This document shows, piece after piece, positions 52,188 to 59,804 of a stretch of 64,000 nucleotides of DNA (its first letter is position 1; every line of letters starts with the position of its first letter). This DNA comes from DATLGB01 sp964242305 (GTDB lineage Bacteria > Actinomycetota > Thermoleophilia > Solirubrobacterales > Solirubrobacteraceae). The stretch is taken from positions 1 through 64,000 of the forward strand of contig CAXTBB010000011.1 in assembly GCA_964242305.1 (NCBI GenBank). The letters run 5' to 3'. The translations under genes and the position numbers were made by a program. The notes below the pieces were generated by a model. It did not search any database, was not told the DNA's origin, and worked only from the letters and a program-made list of their open reading frames with translations.

Positions 52188-52230
52188 CCAGGAGTCCGCT
52201 GATCACCGGCTGACGCCAGCGGACGCCTGG
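52188..52230. terminator. Strong bidirectional hairpin terminator
   Basis: CCAGGAGTCCGCTG (52188-52201) pairs with CAGCGGACGCCTGG (52217-52230), 13 of 14 pairs, around a 15-base loop. It begins right after the stop of the membrane-protein gene, and the loop contains the stop of the convergent small gene, so it likely ends both transcripts. Confidence 0.75.
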
Positions 52231-52424
52231 TACCCCTGGCATCGGAGGACGGGGACGCGCGGGTACTTCGGGAAGCGCTCGGGCTCGGTCTTCGAGCGCC
52301 GGCACAGGCTGAACGCGCTGCCGCGGCCGGTGCGGACGACCTGCTGGTGGGTGCAGGTCGCGCACAACCCGACGGAAACAGCAGGGGGGCCCGCCTCCGG
52401 CGGCCTATTACGACCCTCGGTCAC
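52203..52424 (-). CDS. Small cysteine-rich conserved hypothetical protein
   Basis: About 50-73 residues, depending on start. The core is GLCATCTHQQVVRTGRGSAF, then CRRSKTEPERFPKYPRVPVLRCQGY. I recognise the pattern (C-x2-C-x-H near the N-terminus, 'FPKYPRLPV..C.GY' at the end) from short actinobacterial proteins of unknown function. Four Cys suggest a zinc knuckle. The start is uncertain: GTG 52424 precedes a low-complexity stretch that derives from a GC-rich repeat; a TTG just before CATC is also possible. The stop lies in the loop of the terminator hairpin. Confidence 0.6.
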   Translation of the reverse strand: MTEGRNRPPEAGPPAVSVGLCATCTHQQVVRTGRGSAFSLCRRSKTEPERFPKYPRVPVLRCQGYQASAGVSR

Positions 52425-52463
52425 GCTCCTTCTCCGGGCCGCCTCCGGCACCCCTGGGGCTGG

Positions 52464-52763
52464 TCAGCCGAGGCCACGGTGGCCCATGCGGGCCAAGGAC
52501 GCGTGGTGCTCGGTCACGCGCAGCTTGACGGGGTCGCCCTCGGGGCGGTCGTGGACGATGCCCCACATCCCGTCGGCGACCATCTCGGCGGTCTCCGGCG
52601 TCGCGCGCCCGTGCATGGTGTCGACCAGGGCGAGCTCGAGGCGCTCGATCTTCTCCTCCGCCGTCCCCTCGCCCAGCGCGGGGAACGGGACGCCCCGAAG
52701 GTGCTCCTCCCAGGCGCCCTTGACCATGGCGAAGCGGTTGCGCAGGGCGATGGCGTCCGACAT
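52464..52763 (-). CDS. Small helical protein, unknown function
   Basis: A 99-residue acidic, largely helical protein (ALRNRFAMVKGAWEEHLRG, GTAEEKIERLELALVDTMHG, TAEMVADGMWGIVHDRPEGD). Codon use is like the neighbours and the ATG at 52763 is sound. No family is recognised. It is divergent from the ABC exporter genes (44 bases to their GTG), with no clear link. Confidence 0.6.
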   Translation of the reverse strand: MSDAIALRNRFAMVKGAWEEHLRGVPFPALGEGTAEEKIERLELALVDTMHGRATPETAEMVADGMWGIVHDRPEGDPVKLRVTEHHASLARMGHRGLG

Positions 52764-52807
52764 TGCGGCGCGAGTTTGGCAGACCCGGCGCCTATCGTGT
52801 TAGTTGC

Positions 52808-54577
52808 GTGCGCACCTTTCTCCGCCTGCTGACCTTCCTGCGCCCGTATCGCCGCGGCGCGATCGGGTCGCTGGTCCTCGCAGCGCTGGCCATGGTCGGC
52901 ACGGCGGCGCTCCCCGCGCTCACCGGCGAGGCGATCGACCGCATCCAGCGCGGCGACCGCGGGGCGCTGCGGATCGTCTGCCTGATCGTCGTCCTCGCCG
53001 CGCTGGCCCGGCTCGGGCTGTCGGTGGCGCGGCGGCTGGTGGCCGGGCGCGTCTCGCTCGGCGTCGAGGTCGACATGCGCGAGGCGCTGTACGCCCACCT
53101 GCTGCGCCTGGAGATGGGCTTCTTCGACGACCAGCAGACGGGGCAGCTGATGTCGCGCGCGACCGTCGACCTCTCCTCCGTGCGCTTCTTCCTCGGCTAC
53201 GGCCTCGTCTTCATCACCCAGAGCGCGCTGACCATCATCCTCGCCGCCGTCGCCATGATCGCCCTGCAGCCGGGGCTGGGCCTGCTCGCGCTCGTCCCCA
53301 CCCCGTTCGTGGTGCTGATCGCCAACCGCTACGGGATGAAGTCGCGGCCGGCGCTGCGGGAGGTCCAGCAGCGCATCGCCGAGCTGACCGCCGACGCCGA
53401 GGAGAACGTGTCCGGCGTGCGCGTGGTCAAGGCCTTCGCGCGCGAGGAGCGCCAGCTGCACCGCTTCCGCGGCCGCGTCCAGTCCGTCTTCGACCAGAAC
53501 CTGATCGCCACCCGCCAGCGCGCGTTCTACAACCCGCTGCTGGCGTTCCTGCCCCAACTCGGCCTCGCCGCGATCCTGATCGTCGGCGGCCGGCGGGTCA
53601 TCGACGGGACGCTGAGCACCGGCGAGTTCGCCGCCTTCTACACCTACGTGCTCATGCTGGCCGGGCCGATGCGGATGCTCGGCGTGTCCCTGGGCATGTA
53701 CCAGCGCGCGATGGCGTCTGGCCTGCGCCTCTTCGAGATCCTCGATCGCGAACCGAAAGGGGTCGGGTCTCCACATCCCACACCGCTGCCGGACGGCGAC
53801 GGCCGCGTCGAGCTGCGTCACGTCTCCTTCGCCTTCGCGGGGGCGCGCGGCAACGCGCTCACCGACGTCTCCCTGACCGTCCCCGCCGGCAGCACCGTCG
53901 CGCTGGTGGGCGGGACGGGATCGGGCAAGTCGACGCTGGTGTCGCTGCTCCCGCGCCTGTACGAGGCGACGGCGGGCTCGGTGCTGATCGACGGCGTCGA
54001 CGTCCGCGACATCGCCGCCGGCTCCCTGCGCCGGGCGATCGCCGTCGTCACCGACGACCCGTTCCTGTTCAGCGACACCGTGCACAACAACATCGCCTAC
54101 GCGCGCCCGGACGCGACCCGGGCCGAGGTCGTGGCGGCGGCGCGCGCGGCGCAGGCGGCCGACTTCATCGACGCGCTCCCGGAGGGCTACGACACGCGCA
54201 TCGGCGAGCGCGGGCTGACCGTCAGCGGCGGCCAGCGCCAGCGGCTCGCCATCGCCCGCGCGCTGCTGGCCGACCCGCGCGTCCTCGTCCTCGACGACGC
54301 CACCTCGTCCGTGGACGCCTCCACCGAGTCGCTGATCAAGGACGCGCTGCGCACGGCGATGGAGGGCCGCACGACCTTCGTGATCGCCCACCGCCTCTCG
54401 ACGATCGCGCTGGCCGACTTCGTCGTCGTCCTCGACGGCGGCCGCGTCGTGGCCAGCGGGACGCACGACGAGCTGCTCACGCAGTCCTCGCTGTACGCGG
54501 AGATCGCCGCCAAGGGTCTGCCCGACCAGGTCTTCCTGAACCGCAAGCCGGCCGAGCCGGAGGTGGTCGGGCTGTGA
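52808..54577 (+). CDS. ABC exporter half-transporter, degenerate-site subunit
   Basis: A 589-residue membrane-ATPase fusion. Six membrane segments fall in residues ~15-310, with the coupling-helix region AEENVSGVRVVKAFAREERQ. The ATPase has Walker A GGTGSGKST at 368-376, signature VSGGQRQR, and switch His in IAHRLST. Walker B is VLVLDDATSS, so the catalytic Glu is Asp (residue 497). With the next gene (GTGA overlap) it forms a heterodimeric exporter of the TM287/288 or BmrCD type, where one of two ATP sites is degenerate. Substrate may be a lipid, drug or peptide. GTG 52808 gives the usual N-terminus (RTFLRLLTFLRPYRR). Confidence 0.9.
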   Translation: MRTFLRLLTFLRPYRRGAIGSLVLAALAMVGTAALPALTGEAIDRIQRGDRGALRIVCLIVVLAALARLGLSVARRLVAGRVSLGVEVDMREALYAHLLRLEMGFFDDQQTGQLMSRATVDLSSVRFFLGYGLVFITQSALTIILAAVAMIALQPGLGLLALVPTPFVVLIANRYGMKSRPALREVQQRIAELTADAEENVSGVRVVKAFAREERQLHRFRGRVQSVFDQNLIATRQRAFYNPLLAFLPQLGLAAILIVGGRRVIDGTLSTGEFAAFYTYVLMLAGPMRMLGVSLGMYQRAMASGLRLFEILDREPKGVGSPHPTPLPDGDGRVELRHVSFAFAGARGNALTDVSLTVPAGSTVALVGGTGSGKSTLVSLLPRLYEATAGSVLIDGVDVRDIAAGSLRRAIAVVTDDPFLFSDTVHNNIAYARPDATRAEVVAAARAAQAADFIDALPEGYDTRIGERGLTVSGGQRQRLAIARALLADPRVLVLDDATSSVDASTESLIKDALRTAMEGRTTFVIAHRLSTIALADFVVVLDGGRVVASGTHDELLTQSSLYAEIAAKGLPDQVFLNRKPAEPEVVGL

Positions 54578-56322
54578 GCGTCCGCCGCCGGCAGCTGACC
54601 GGGATCGCCGAGCTGCTGCGCCCCTACCGCGGGCGCGTCGTGTTGATGGCGCTCGCGCTGCTGTTCGCCACGGCCGCGTCGCTGGCGCCGCCGCCGCTGG
54701 CCAAGCTCGCAATCGACAACGGCATCGGCAAGAAGGACGTCGGCACGCTCGACCTCGTCGTCGTCGCCTTCATCGGCTCCGCGGTCGTGTACTTCCTGGC
54801 CACCTATGTGCAGACCTACCTGGTCGGATGGGTCGGCCAGCGCGTCCTGCAGGACCTGCGGCTGCGCATCTTCACCCACCTCCAGTCGCTGTCGATCGGC
54901 TTCTACTCGCGCCGTCAGGCCGGCGTGCTCATCTCGCGCATGACCAACGACGTGCAGGCGCTCGACCAGCTCGTCACGGACGGCGTCGTCACGCTGTTCG
55001 GGTCCTCCCTGACGCTGATCGGGACGGCGGTGATCCTGTTCTTCCTGGATGCCCAGCTGGCGCTCTTGACCTACCTCGTCTTCCCCGTCCTCGGCGTCGC
55101 CTCCTTCGTCTTCCGGATCGTCTCCGCCGACGCCTACAAGCAGACCCGCGAGAAGGTCGCCTGGATCACGGCCTACCTGCAGGAGACGCTGTCCGGCGTC
55201 CGCGTGGTCAAGCTGTTCGCCCAGGAGCCGCGCCACCAGGCCCGCTTTGCCGAGCTCAACGAGGACAACCGCCTGGCCAACATGAAGACGGTCAACCTCA
55301 ACGCCGCGTACTTCCCGGGCGTCGAGATGCTGTCCGCCCTCGTCCAGGCCGGCATCCTGCTCTACGGCGGCATCCAGGCCATCCAGGGGGACGTCACCGT
55401 CGGCGTGCTGGTCGCCTTCATCGCCGCGCTGAACAACTTCTTCGACCCGATCCAGCAGCTCTCCCAGCTCTACACGACCTACCAGGCGGGCATGGCGGCG
55501 CTCGACAAGATCTTCGAGCTGCTCGACGAGGCGCCCGACCTCGAGGACGCGCCCGGCGCCACCGAGCTGCCGCGCGTCCGCGGCGAGATCGGCTTCGACG
55601 ACGTCACCTTCGCCTACGACGGCCGCGAGGACTCGCCGGCGCTGGCCGACGTCGACCTGGTCATCCCACCCGGTCAGACCGTCGCCCTGGTCGGCTCGAC
55701 CGGCGCGGGCAAGTCGACCTTCGCCAAGCTCGTCGCCCGCTTCCACGACCCGACCGGCGGGCGCGTGCTCGTCGACGGCCACGACCTGCGCGAGGTCACC
55801 CAGCACTCGCTGCGCACCCAGCTCGGCATCGTCCCCCAGGAGGCGTTCCTGTTCTCGGGCTCCGTCGCCGACAACATCGCCTTCGGCCGCGCCGGCGCGA
55901 CCCGTGAGGACGTCGAGGCCGCCGCCCGCGCCGTCGGCCTCGACGCGGTCGTGGCGGGCATGCCCGACGGCTACGACACCGACGTCGGCGAGCGCGGCTC
56001 GCACCTGAGCGCCGGCCAGCGCCAGCTGATCGCCTTCACCCGCGCGCTCATCGCCGACCCGCGCATCCTCGTGCTCGACGAGGCCACCTCCAACGTCGAC
56101 ATCCACACGGAGACGCGCATCGAGGACGGGCTGCGCCGCCTGCTGGCCGGCCGCACCGCGATCGTGATCGCCCACCGCCTCTCCACCATCCGCCGCGCGG
56201 GCCGGATCATCGTGCTCGAGCACGGCCGCATCGCCGAGCAGGGCACCCACGACGAGCTTATCGCCGCCGAGGGCGCCTACTACGCGCTCTACCGCGACTG
56301 GGCGGAGCAGGCCGCGGCGTAG
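54574..56322 (+). CDS. ABC exporter half-transporter, catalytic-site subunit
   Basis: A 582-residue ABC exporter subunit. TM domain with TREKVAWITAYLQETLSGVRVVKLFAQE coupling region; Walker A GSTGAGKST, Walker B VLDEATSNVD with the catalytic Glu503, and His in IAHRLST. The signature is LSAGQ (478-482) instead of LSGGQ. In a heterodimer this altered signature faces the degenerate Walker B of the partner, and the canonical signature of the partner faces the intact Walker B here, the expected arrangement. It is the last gene of the plus-strand run; the tRNA-Gln follows convergently after 4 bases. Confidence 0.92.
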   Translation: MSVRRRQLTGIAELLRPYRGRVVLMALALLFATAASLAPPPLAKLAIDNGIGKKDVGTLDLVVVAFIGSAVVYFLATYVQTYLVGWVGQRVLQDLRLRIFTHLQSLSIGFYSRRQAGVLISRMTNDVQALDQLVTDGVVTLFGSSLTLIGTAVILFFLDAQLALLTYLVFPVLGVASFVFRIVSADAYKQTREKVAWITAYLQETLSGVRVVKLFAQEPRHQARFAELNEDNRLANMKTVNLNAAYFPGVEMLSALVQAGILLYGGIQAIQGDVTVGVLVAFIAALNNFFDPIQQLSQLYTTYQAGMAALDKIFELLDEAPDLEDAPGATELPRVRGEIGFDDVTFAYDGREDSPALADVDLVIPPGQTVALVGSTGAGKSTFAKLVARFHDPTGGRVLVDGHDLREVTQHSLRTQLGIVPQEAFLFSGSVADNIAFGRAGATREDVEAAARAVGLDAVVAGMPDGYDTDVGERGSHLSAGQRQLIAFTRALIADPRILVLDEATSNVDIHTETRIEDGLRRLLAGRTAIVIAHRLSTIRRAGRIIVLEHGRIAEQGTHDELIAAEGAYYALYRDWAEQAAA

Positions 56323-56326
56323 CGAG

Positions 56327-56398
56327 CTGGGGAGCAGGGACTCGAACCCCAAATACCAGTACCAGAAACTGGCGTGTTGCCAATTACACCACTCCCCA
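56327..56398 (-). tRNA. tRNA-Gln (anticodon CUG)
   Basis: On the minus strand the sequence folds as a 72-base cloverleaf: acceptor TGGGGAG/CTCCCCA with U1-A72 typical of tRNA-Gln, D-arm GTGTAATTGGCAACAC, anticodon stem CCAGT/ACTGG with loop TTCTGGT (anticodon CTG), and T-arm GGGTTCGAGTCCC. The encoded 3' end lacks CCA. It lies 4 bases from the end of the ABC exporter gene. Confidence 0.95.
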
Positions 56399-56439
56399 AG
56401 GTCGGCGGTGGTGTTCGCCGGCGGGGAAGTATAGGCGGG

Positions 56440-57114
56440 CTAGTCGCGGTCGGCGGCGGAGACGAAGGTGCCCGTGATGGTCTCCTCGAGCCCCGGATCG
56501 AGCACGACGAGGACCTCGTCGCCGGCGGCGATGACGGTGTCCGCCTTAGGGACGAAGCCGCCCCCCTCCGAGCGCAGGACGGCGACCACGAGGGCGCCGT
56601 CGGGGAGGTTCAGATCGGCGACGGAGCAGCCCGCGGCGGGGGCGCCGTCGGAGACGACGAGCTCGATGATCTCGAGGCGCTCCTCAGGCAGGTCGAGCAG
56701 ATGGACGAGGCCGTACTTGGGGACCTCGTGCTCGATCAGGCGCAGGATCAGGTCGGTGGCGGAGACGGCCGGCTGGATCTCGAGCAGCTTGAACAGCTCG
56801 AGGTTGCGGGGGTTGTTGCAGCGGGCGATGATGCGCTCGACGTTGTACTTCTGCTTGGCGACCTGGCAGATGAGCAGGTTGTCCTCGTCGTCGCCGGTGA
56901 CGGCCACCACCAGGTCGGCGCGGTTGATGCCGGCCCGCTCGAGCACCCACAGCTCGGTGGCGTCGCCGTACTGGACGGCGTGCTCGAGCTCCTGCTCGAC
57001 GGTCAGATAGCGGCGGCGGTCGGCCTCGACCACCGTCACCTCGTTGTCCTTCTCGAGCAGCTCGCGGGCGAGGTTCCAGCCGACCTTGCCGGCCCCGGCG
57101 ACGATCACGTACAC
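56440..57114 (-). CDS. TrkA/KtrA-type RCK potassium-channel regulatory protein
   Basis: A 224-residue protein. TrkA-N domain: YVIVAGAGKVGWNLARELLE (dinucleotide loop), VVEADRRRY, GDATELWVLERAGI and AVTGDDEDNLLICQVAK. TrkA-C domain follows from residue ~135, with GALVVAVLRSEGG and VLVVLDPGLEE. It gates a potassium channel or transporter in response to NAD(H), ATP or c-di-AMP. No TrkH/KtrB channel is in the window. It follows a second RCK protein with 4 bases between, and two APC permeases upstream. Confidence 0.9.
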   Translation of the reverse strand: MYVIVAGAGKVGWNLARELLEKDNEVTVVEADRRRYLTVEQELEHAVQYGDATELWVLERAGINRADLVVAVTGDDEDNLLICQVAKQKYNVERIIARCNNPRNLELFKLLEIQPAVSATDLILRLIEHEVPKYGLVHLLDLPEERLEIIELVVSDGAPAAGCSVADLNLPDGALVVAVLRSEGGGFVPKADTVIAAGDEVLVVLDPGLEETITGTFVSAADRD

Positions 57115-57118
57115 GCCG

Positions 57119-57580
57119 TCACACGCCCTCTTCGCCGGGACGGCCGACGGCCGGCTCGCCGTCGCCGAGGGCGGCGCGCTCGAGCTGGTCGATGGCGATC
57201 GCGGTCGGGCACACGGTGTGCAGGCCCTGCTCGGCGTACCAGGCGGCCCGCCGGGGATCGAGGATGCGGGCGATCACCTTGGGGACCTCGAAGCGCAAGC
57301 GGGCGAGCTGGGAGACGACGAGGTTGGTGTTGTCGCCGTTGGTGGAGGCGATGAAGACGTCGGCCTCGGCGATGCCGGCCTCCTGCAGCGCGTCGATCTC
57401 CAGCGCCGTGCCGATGGTGAAGCGCCCGCCGGCGGCCTCCCAGGCCTGGCCGAGCTCCACGTCGAGCCGCTCGTGCGACAACGGGTCCTCGTCTAGGACG
57501 GAGACGGTGTGACCCGCGCGTAAAGCGGTGGTGGCCACGGCGGCCCCCACCCGACCCGCGCCGACGACGAGCATGAACAT
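57119..57580 (-). CDS. TrkA-N-only RCK protein
   Basis: A 153-residue protein with only the nucleotide-binding half: MLVVGAGRVGAAVATTALRAG, LDEDPLSHERL, IASTNGDNTNLVVSQLAR, KVIARILDPRRAAWYAEQG. It lacks the TrkA-C ligand domain seen in its partner. Pairs of RCK proteins of unequal length probably assemble into a ring on a potassium channel. ATG 57580 or 57574. The permease gene ends 11 bases upstream. Confidence 0.88.
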   Translation of the reverse strand: MFMLVVGAGRVGAAVATTALRAGHTVSVLDEDPLSHERLDVELGQAWEAAGGRFTIGTALEIDALQEAGIAEADVFIASTNGDNTNLVVSQLARLRFEVPKVIARILDPRRAAWYAEQGLHTVCPTAIAIDQLERAALGDGEPAVGRPGEEGV

Positions 57581-57591
57581 GGCGGCGGAGC

Positions 57592-59571
57592 CTATCGGCG
57601 CAGGTGGAAGGCACGGCGGACCGGATCGCCACTGGGCGGCGGGGCGCCGGGGCGCTCGCGGATCTTGCGCCCGCTGCGGCTCGGCGGCGCCGTCAGGATC
57701 ACGCGGCAGGGCGCCTTGGTGATCACGTAGCGGGTGGTGTCCCCCACGAACGTCGACCGCAGCCCCTCGCGGCCGCCCAGCAGGACGCCGCCGCGGATGC
57801 GCGACGGCTCCTCGGCGGGCATGACGATCGCCTCGACGCCGCGGCGGCGGGCCTCGCGGACGATCGCCTCGCCGACCGAGCGCGCCCGCGAGATGAACGG
57901 GTTGACGACGACGCCCTCGTACTCCTCCCCGACCCGCTTGGCGTGGTTGAGGTGCTCGCGGGCGCGCTTGACGTCGGCGTCGGGGACGCGGCCGTCGAGC
58001 GGCAGCGACATGGGGATGACCATCACCCACAGCGCCTCGATCTGCGCGCCGTCGTCCTCCTCGTCGGAGTCGAGCGGCTCCTCGGCCGCCAGCCGCCCCG
58101 CCGTCTGCATGATGTCGTCGTCGAGGTCGTTGCCGAACACGGGCACGAGGATCGACCCGTACTCGGCGCTCGGCCCCGCCTCCCGGGTCAGCGTGTCCTC
58201 CGGTACGGTCAGCCGCCGCGTCAGCGACTTCTCCGACCCCGTCCGGTAGGCGACGTAGAGCGCGATGCCGATCAGCATCCAGATCGGCCCGACCCAGCGC
58301 GCCGCGGTGTGCAGCGCGAGCACGGCGACGAGCGACGCGCCCGCGATCAGCGCGCCGAGGATGGACGGGATCGGGAGCCCGCGCACGCCGAAGGGGACGC
58401 GGAAGGGGCGGTCGCGGTCGGGCTCGCGCCGGCGCAGGACGAGGACGCTCAGGTGGACGATCAGGAACGCCAGCGTCGCGCCGAACGCGTAGATCGCGCC
58501 GAGGAACTCGGTGTCCTCGGGGATGATCAGGATGAGGGCCAGCAGCGCGCCGATGCCGATGACCACCGTCGGCGTCTTGAAGCGCGGGTGCAGCCGGCCG
58601 ATCGCGGACGGGATCTGGCGGTTGACGGCCAGCGCGTAGCCGAGCCGGGACAGACCCAGCATCGAGCCCAGGCAGGCGGTGAAGAGCACGAGCGTCGCCG
58701 AGATGGAGACCACCACGCGCAGCACCTCGCGCAAGCCGTCCTGGTGCACGGCGGCGATCACGCCCAGCAGCGGCGCGTCGACCCGAGATGCCGGTCCCAC
58801 CACCACCCCCGCACCCGTCCGCGGCCCGACGGTCGAGGACGCCACCAGCGCCAGCCCGACGTAGGCGACCAGGAGGGACAGCACGCGGACCGCCAGCAGC
58901 CGCTTGAGCCCCGCCCGGCCGACCTTCACCTGCCCGGAGAAGCCCGACGAGGCGTCCAGCGCCGTGAACGCCACGATCGCCAGCGGGAAGGCGAAGAAGA
59001 TGTCCTTGAGCTCGACGGGCCCGCCGAAGCGCACCGGGTGCGCGATCACCTCGGGGTCGAAGAGGACGATCAACCCGACGACGAGCAGGAACACCTGCGC
59101 GGCGAGGTCGCCGAGCGCGAAGCCGAAGAAGCGCAGGAAGCGGCGCGGGTCGATGCCGCGCACGTTCATCCCCGCCGCCAGCGCGATCGCCCCGCCGGCC
59201 ACGGCCAGCTCCAGGCCGCCGTGGCCCAGCGGCGACCAGAACACGGCCAGGTAGTCCGTGATCGTGAACGCCGTGAGGGCGATCAGGATCACGTAGTCGA
59301 GCATGATCGCCCAACCCGCGACGAACGAGACCAGCTCGTTGAACGCGTAGCGGGCGATGATGGTCGCCCCGCCGCGCTCCTGGTGCAGCGACGCCGCCTC
59401 CATGTACGACATCGCCGTGAGGACGAAGAAGACGGCGGCGGCCAGGTAGACGAGCCACGTCCACCCCTCCGCCCGCTCCGCCACGATGCCCAGCGAGAAG
59501 TAGAAGCCGGCGGCGACGAACGCCTGCACGAGTCCCCACAGGACCGGCGAGCCGAGCTGCTTGCGCATCAC
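57592..59571 (-). CDS. APC-superfamily permease with C-terminal UspA-like domain
   Basis: A 659-residue protein. About twelve membrane segments (residues ~10-430), with FSLGIVAERAEGWTWLVYLA, YMEAASLHQERGGATIIARYAFN and FTACLGSMLGLSRLGYALAVNRQIP as APC-family marks. From residue ~465 a soluble universal-stress-like domain (YGSILVPVFGNDLDDDIMQTAGRLA, VGEAIVREARRRGVEAIVM, ending near CRVILTAP). This architecture occurs in amino-acid permeases and in the KimA potassium importers. The ATG overlaps the stop of the small membrane gene. Confidence 0.87.
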   Translation of the reverse strand: MMRKQLGSPVLWGLVQAFVAAGFYFSLGIVAERAEGWTWLVYLAAAVFFVLTAMSYMEAASLHQERGGATIIARYAFNELVSFVAGWAIMLDYVILIALTAFTITDYLAVFWSPLGHGGLELAVAGGAIALAAGMNVRGIDPRRFLRFFGFALGDLAAQVFLLVVGLIVLFDPEVIAHPVRFGGPVELKDIFFAFPLAIVAFTALDASSGFSGQVKVGRAGLKRLLAVRVLSLLVAYVGLALVASSTVGPRTGAGVVVGPASRVDAPLLGVIAAVHQDGLREVLRVVVSISATLVLFTACLGSMLGLSRLGYALAVNRQIPSAIGRLHPRFKTPTVVIGIGALLALILIIPEDTEFLGAIYAFGATLAFLIVHLSVLVLRRREPDRDRPFRVPFGVRGLPIPSILGALIAGASLVAVLALHTAARWVGPIWMLIGIALYVAYRTGSEKSLTRRLTVPEDTLTREAGPSAEYGSILVPVFGNDLDDDIMQTAGRLAAEEPLDSDEEDDGAQIEALWVMVIPMSLPLDGRVPDADVKRAREHLNHAKRVGEEYEGVVVNPFISRARSVGEAIVREARRRGVEAIVMPAEEPSRIRGGVLLGGREGLRSTFVGDTTRYVITKAPCRVILTAPPSRSGRKIRERPGAPPPSGDPVRRAFHLRR

Positions 59572-59804
59572 CGCGCCCCTCGGCCTCGCCCAGAGGGCTC
59601 GTCATCGTTCGGCAGATATGTCTTGCGTTCCTTTCGGAGGCTTTGGGCCTCACTACGTTCGGCCCACAGCCGCAGCCCGCCGGCGACGGCCAGCAACGCA
59701 CCGATGAGGTAGCCCGCGCCGCCGCCCTCGGACGCCGTCCGCACGACGATGGCGAGCCCGAGCAGCAGCATGACCAGCGGGAGCAGATGGGTGCGGACGC
59801 TCAT
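59568..59804 (-). CDS. Small two-helix membrane protein between the APC permeases
   Basis: A 78-residue protein with two hydrophobic segments (THLLPLVMLLLGLAIVVRTA and GYLIGALLAVAGGLRLWAE) and a charged C-terminal tail. It overlaps both flanking permease genes by 4 bases (ATGA), so it is co-translated with them and may be a subunit. No family recognised. Confidence 0.75.
   Translation of the reverse strand: MSVRTHLLPLVMLLLGLAIVVRTASEGGGAGYLIGALLAVAGGLRLWAERSEAQSLRKERKTYLPNDDEPSGRGRGAR

Noticed and set aside
53755..53800. Unusual stretch KGVGSPHPTPLPDGDG in the first ABC exporter subunit, suspected as another inserted element.
   Set aside because: It lies in the variable linker between membrane and ATPase domains, has no second copy in the window and no palindrome.
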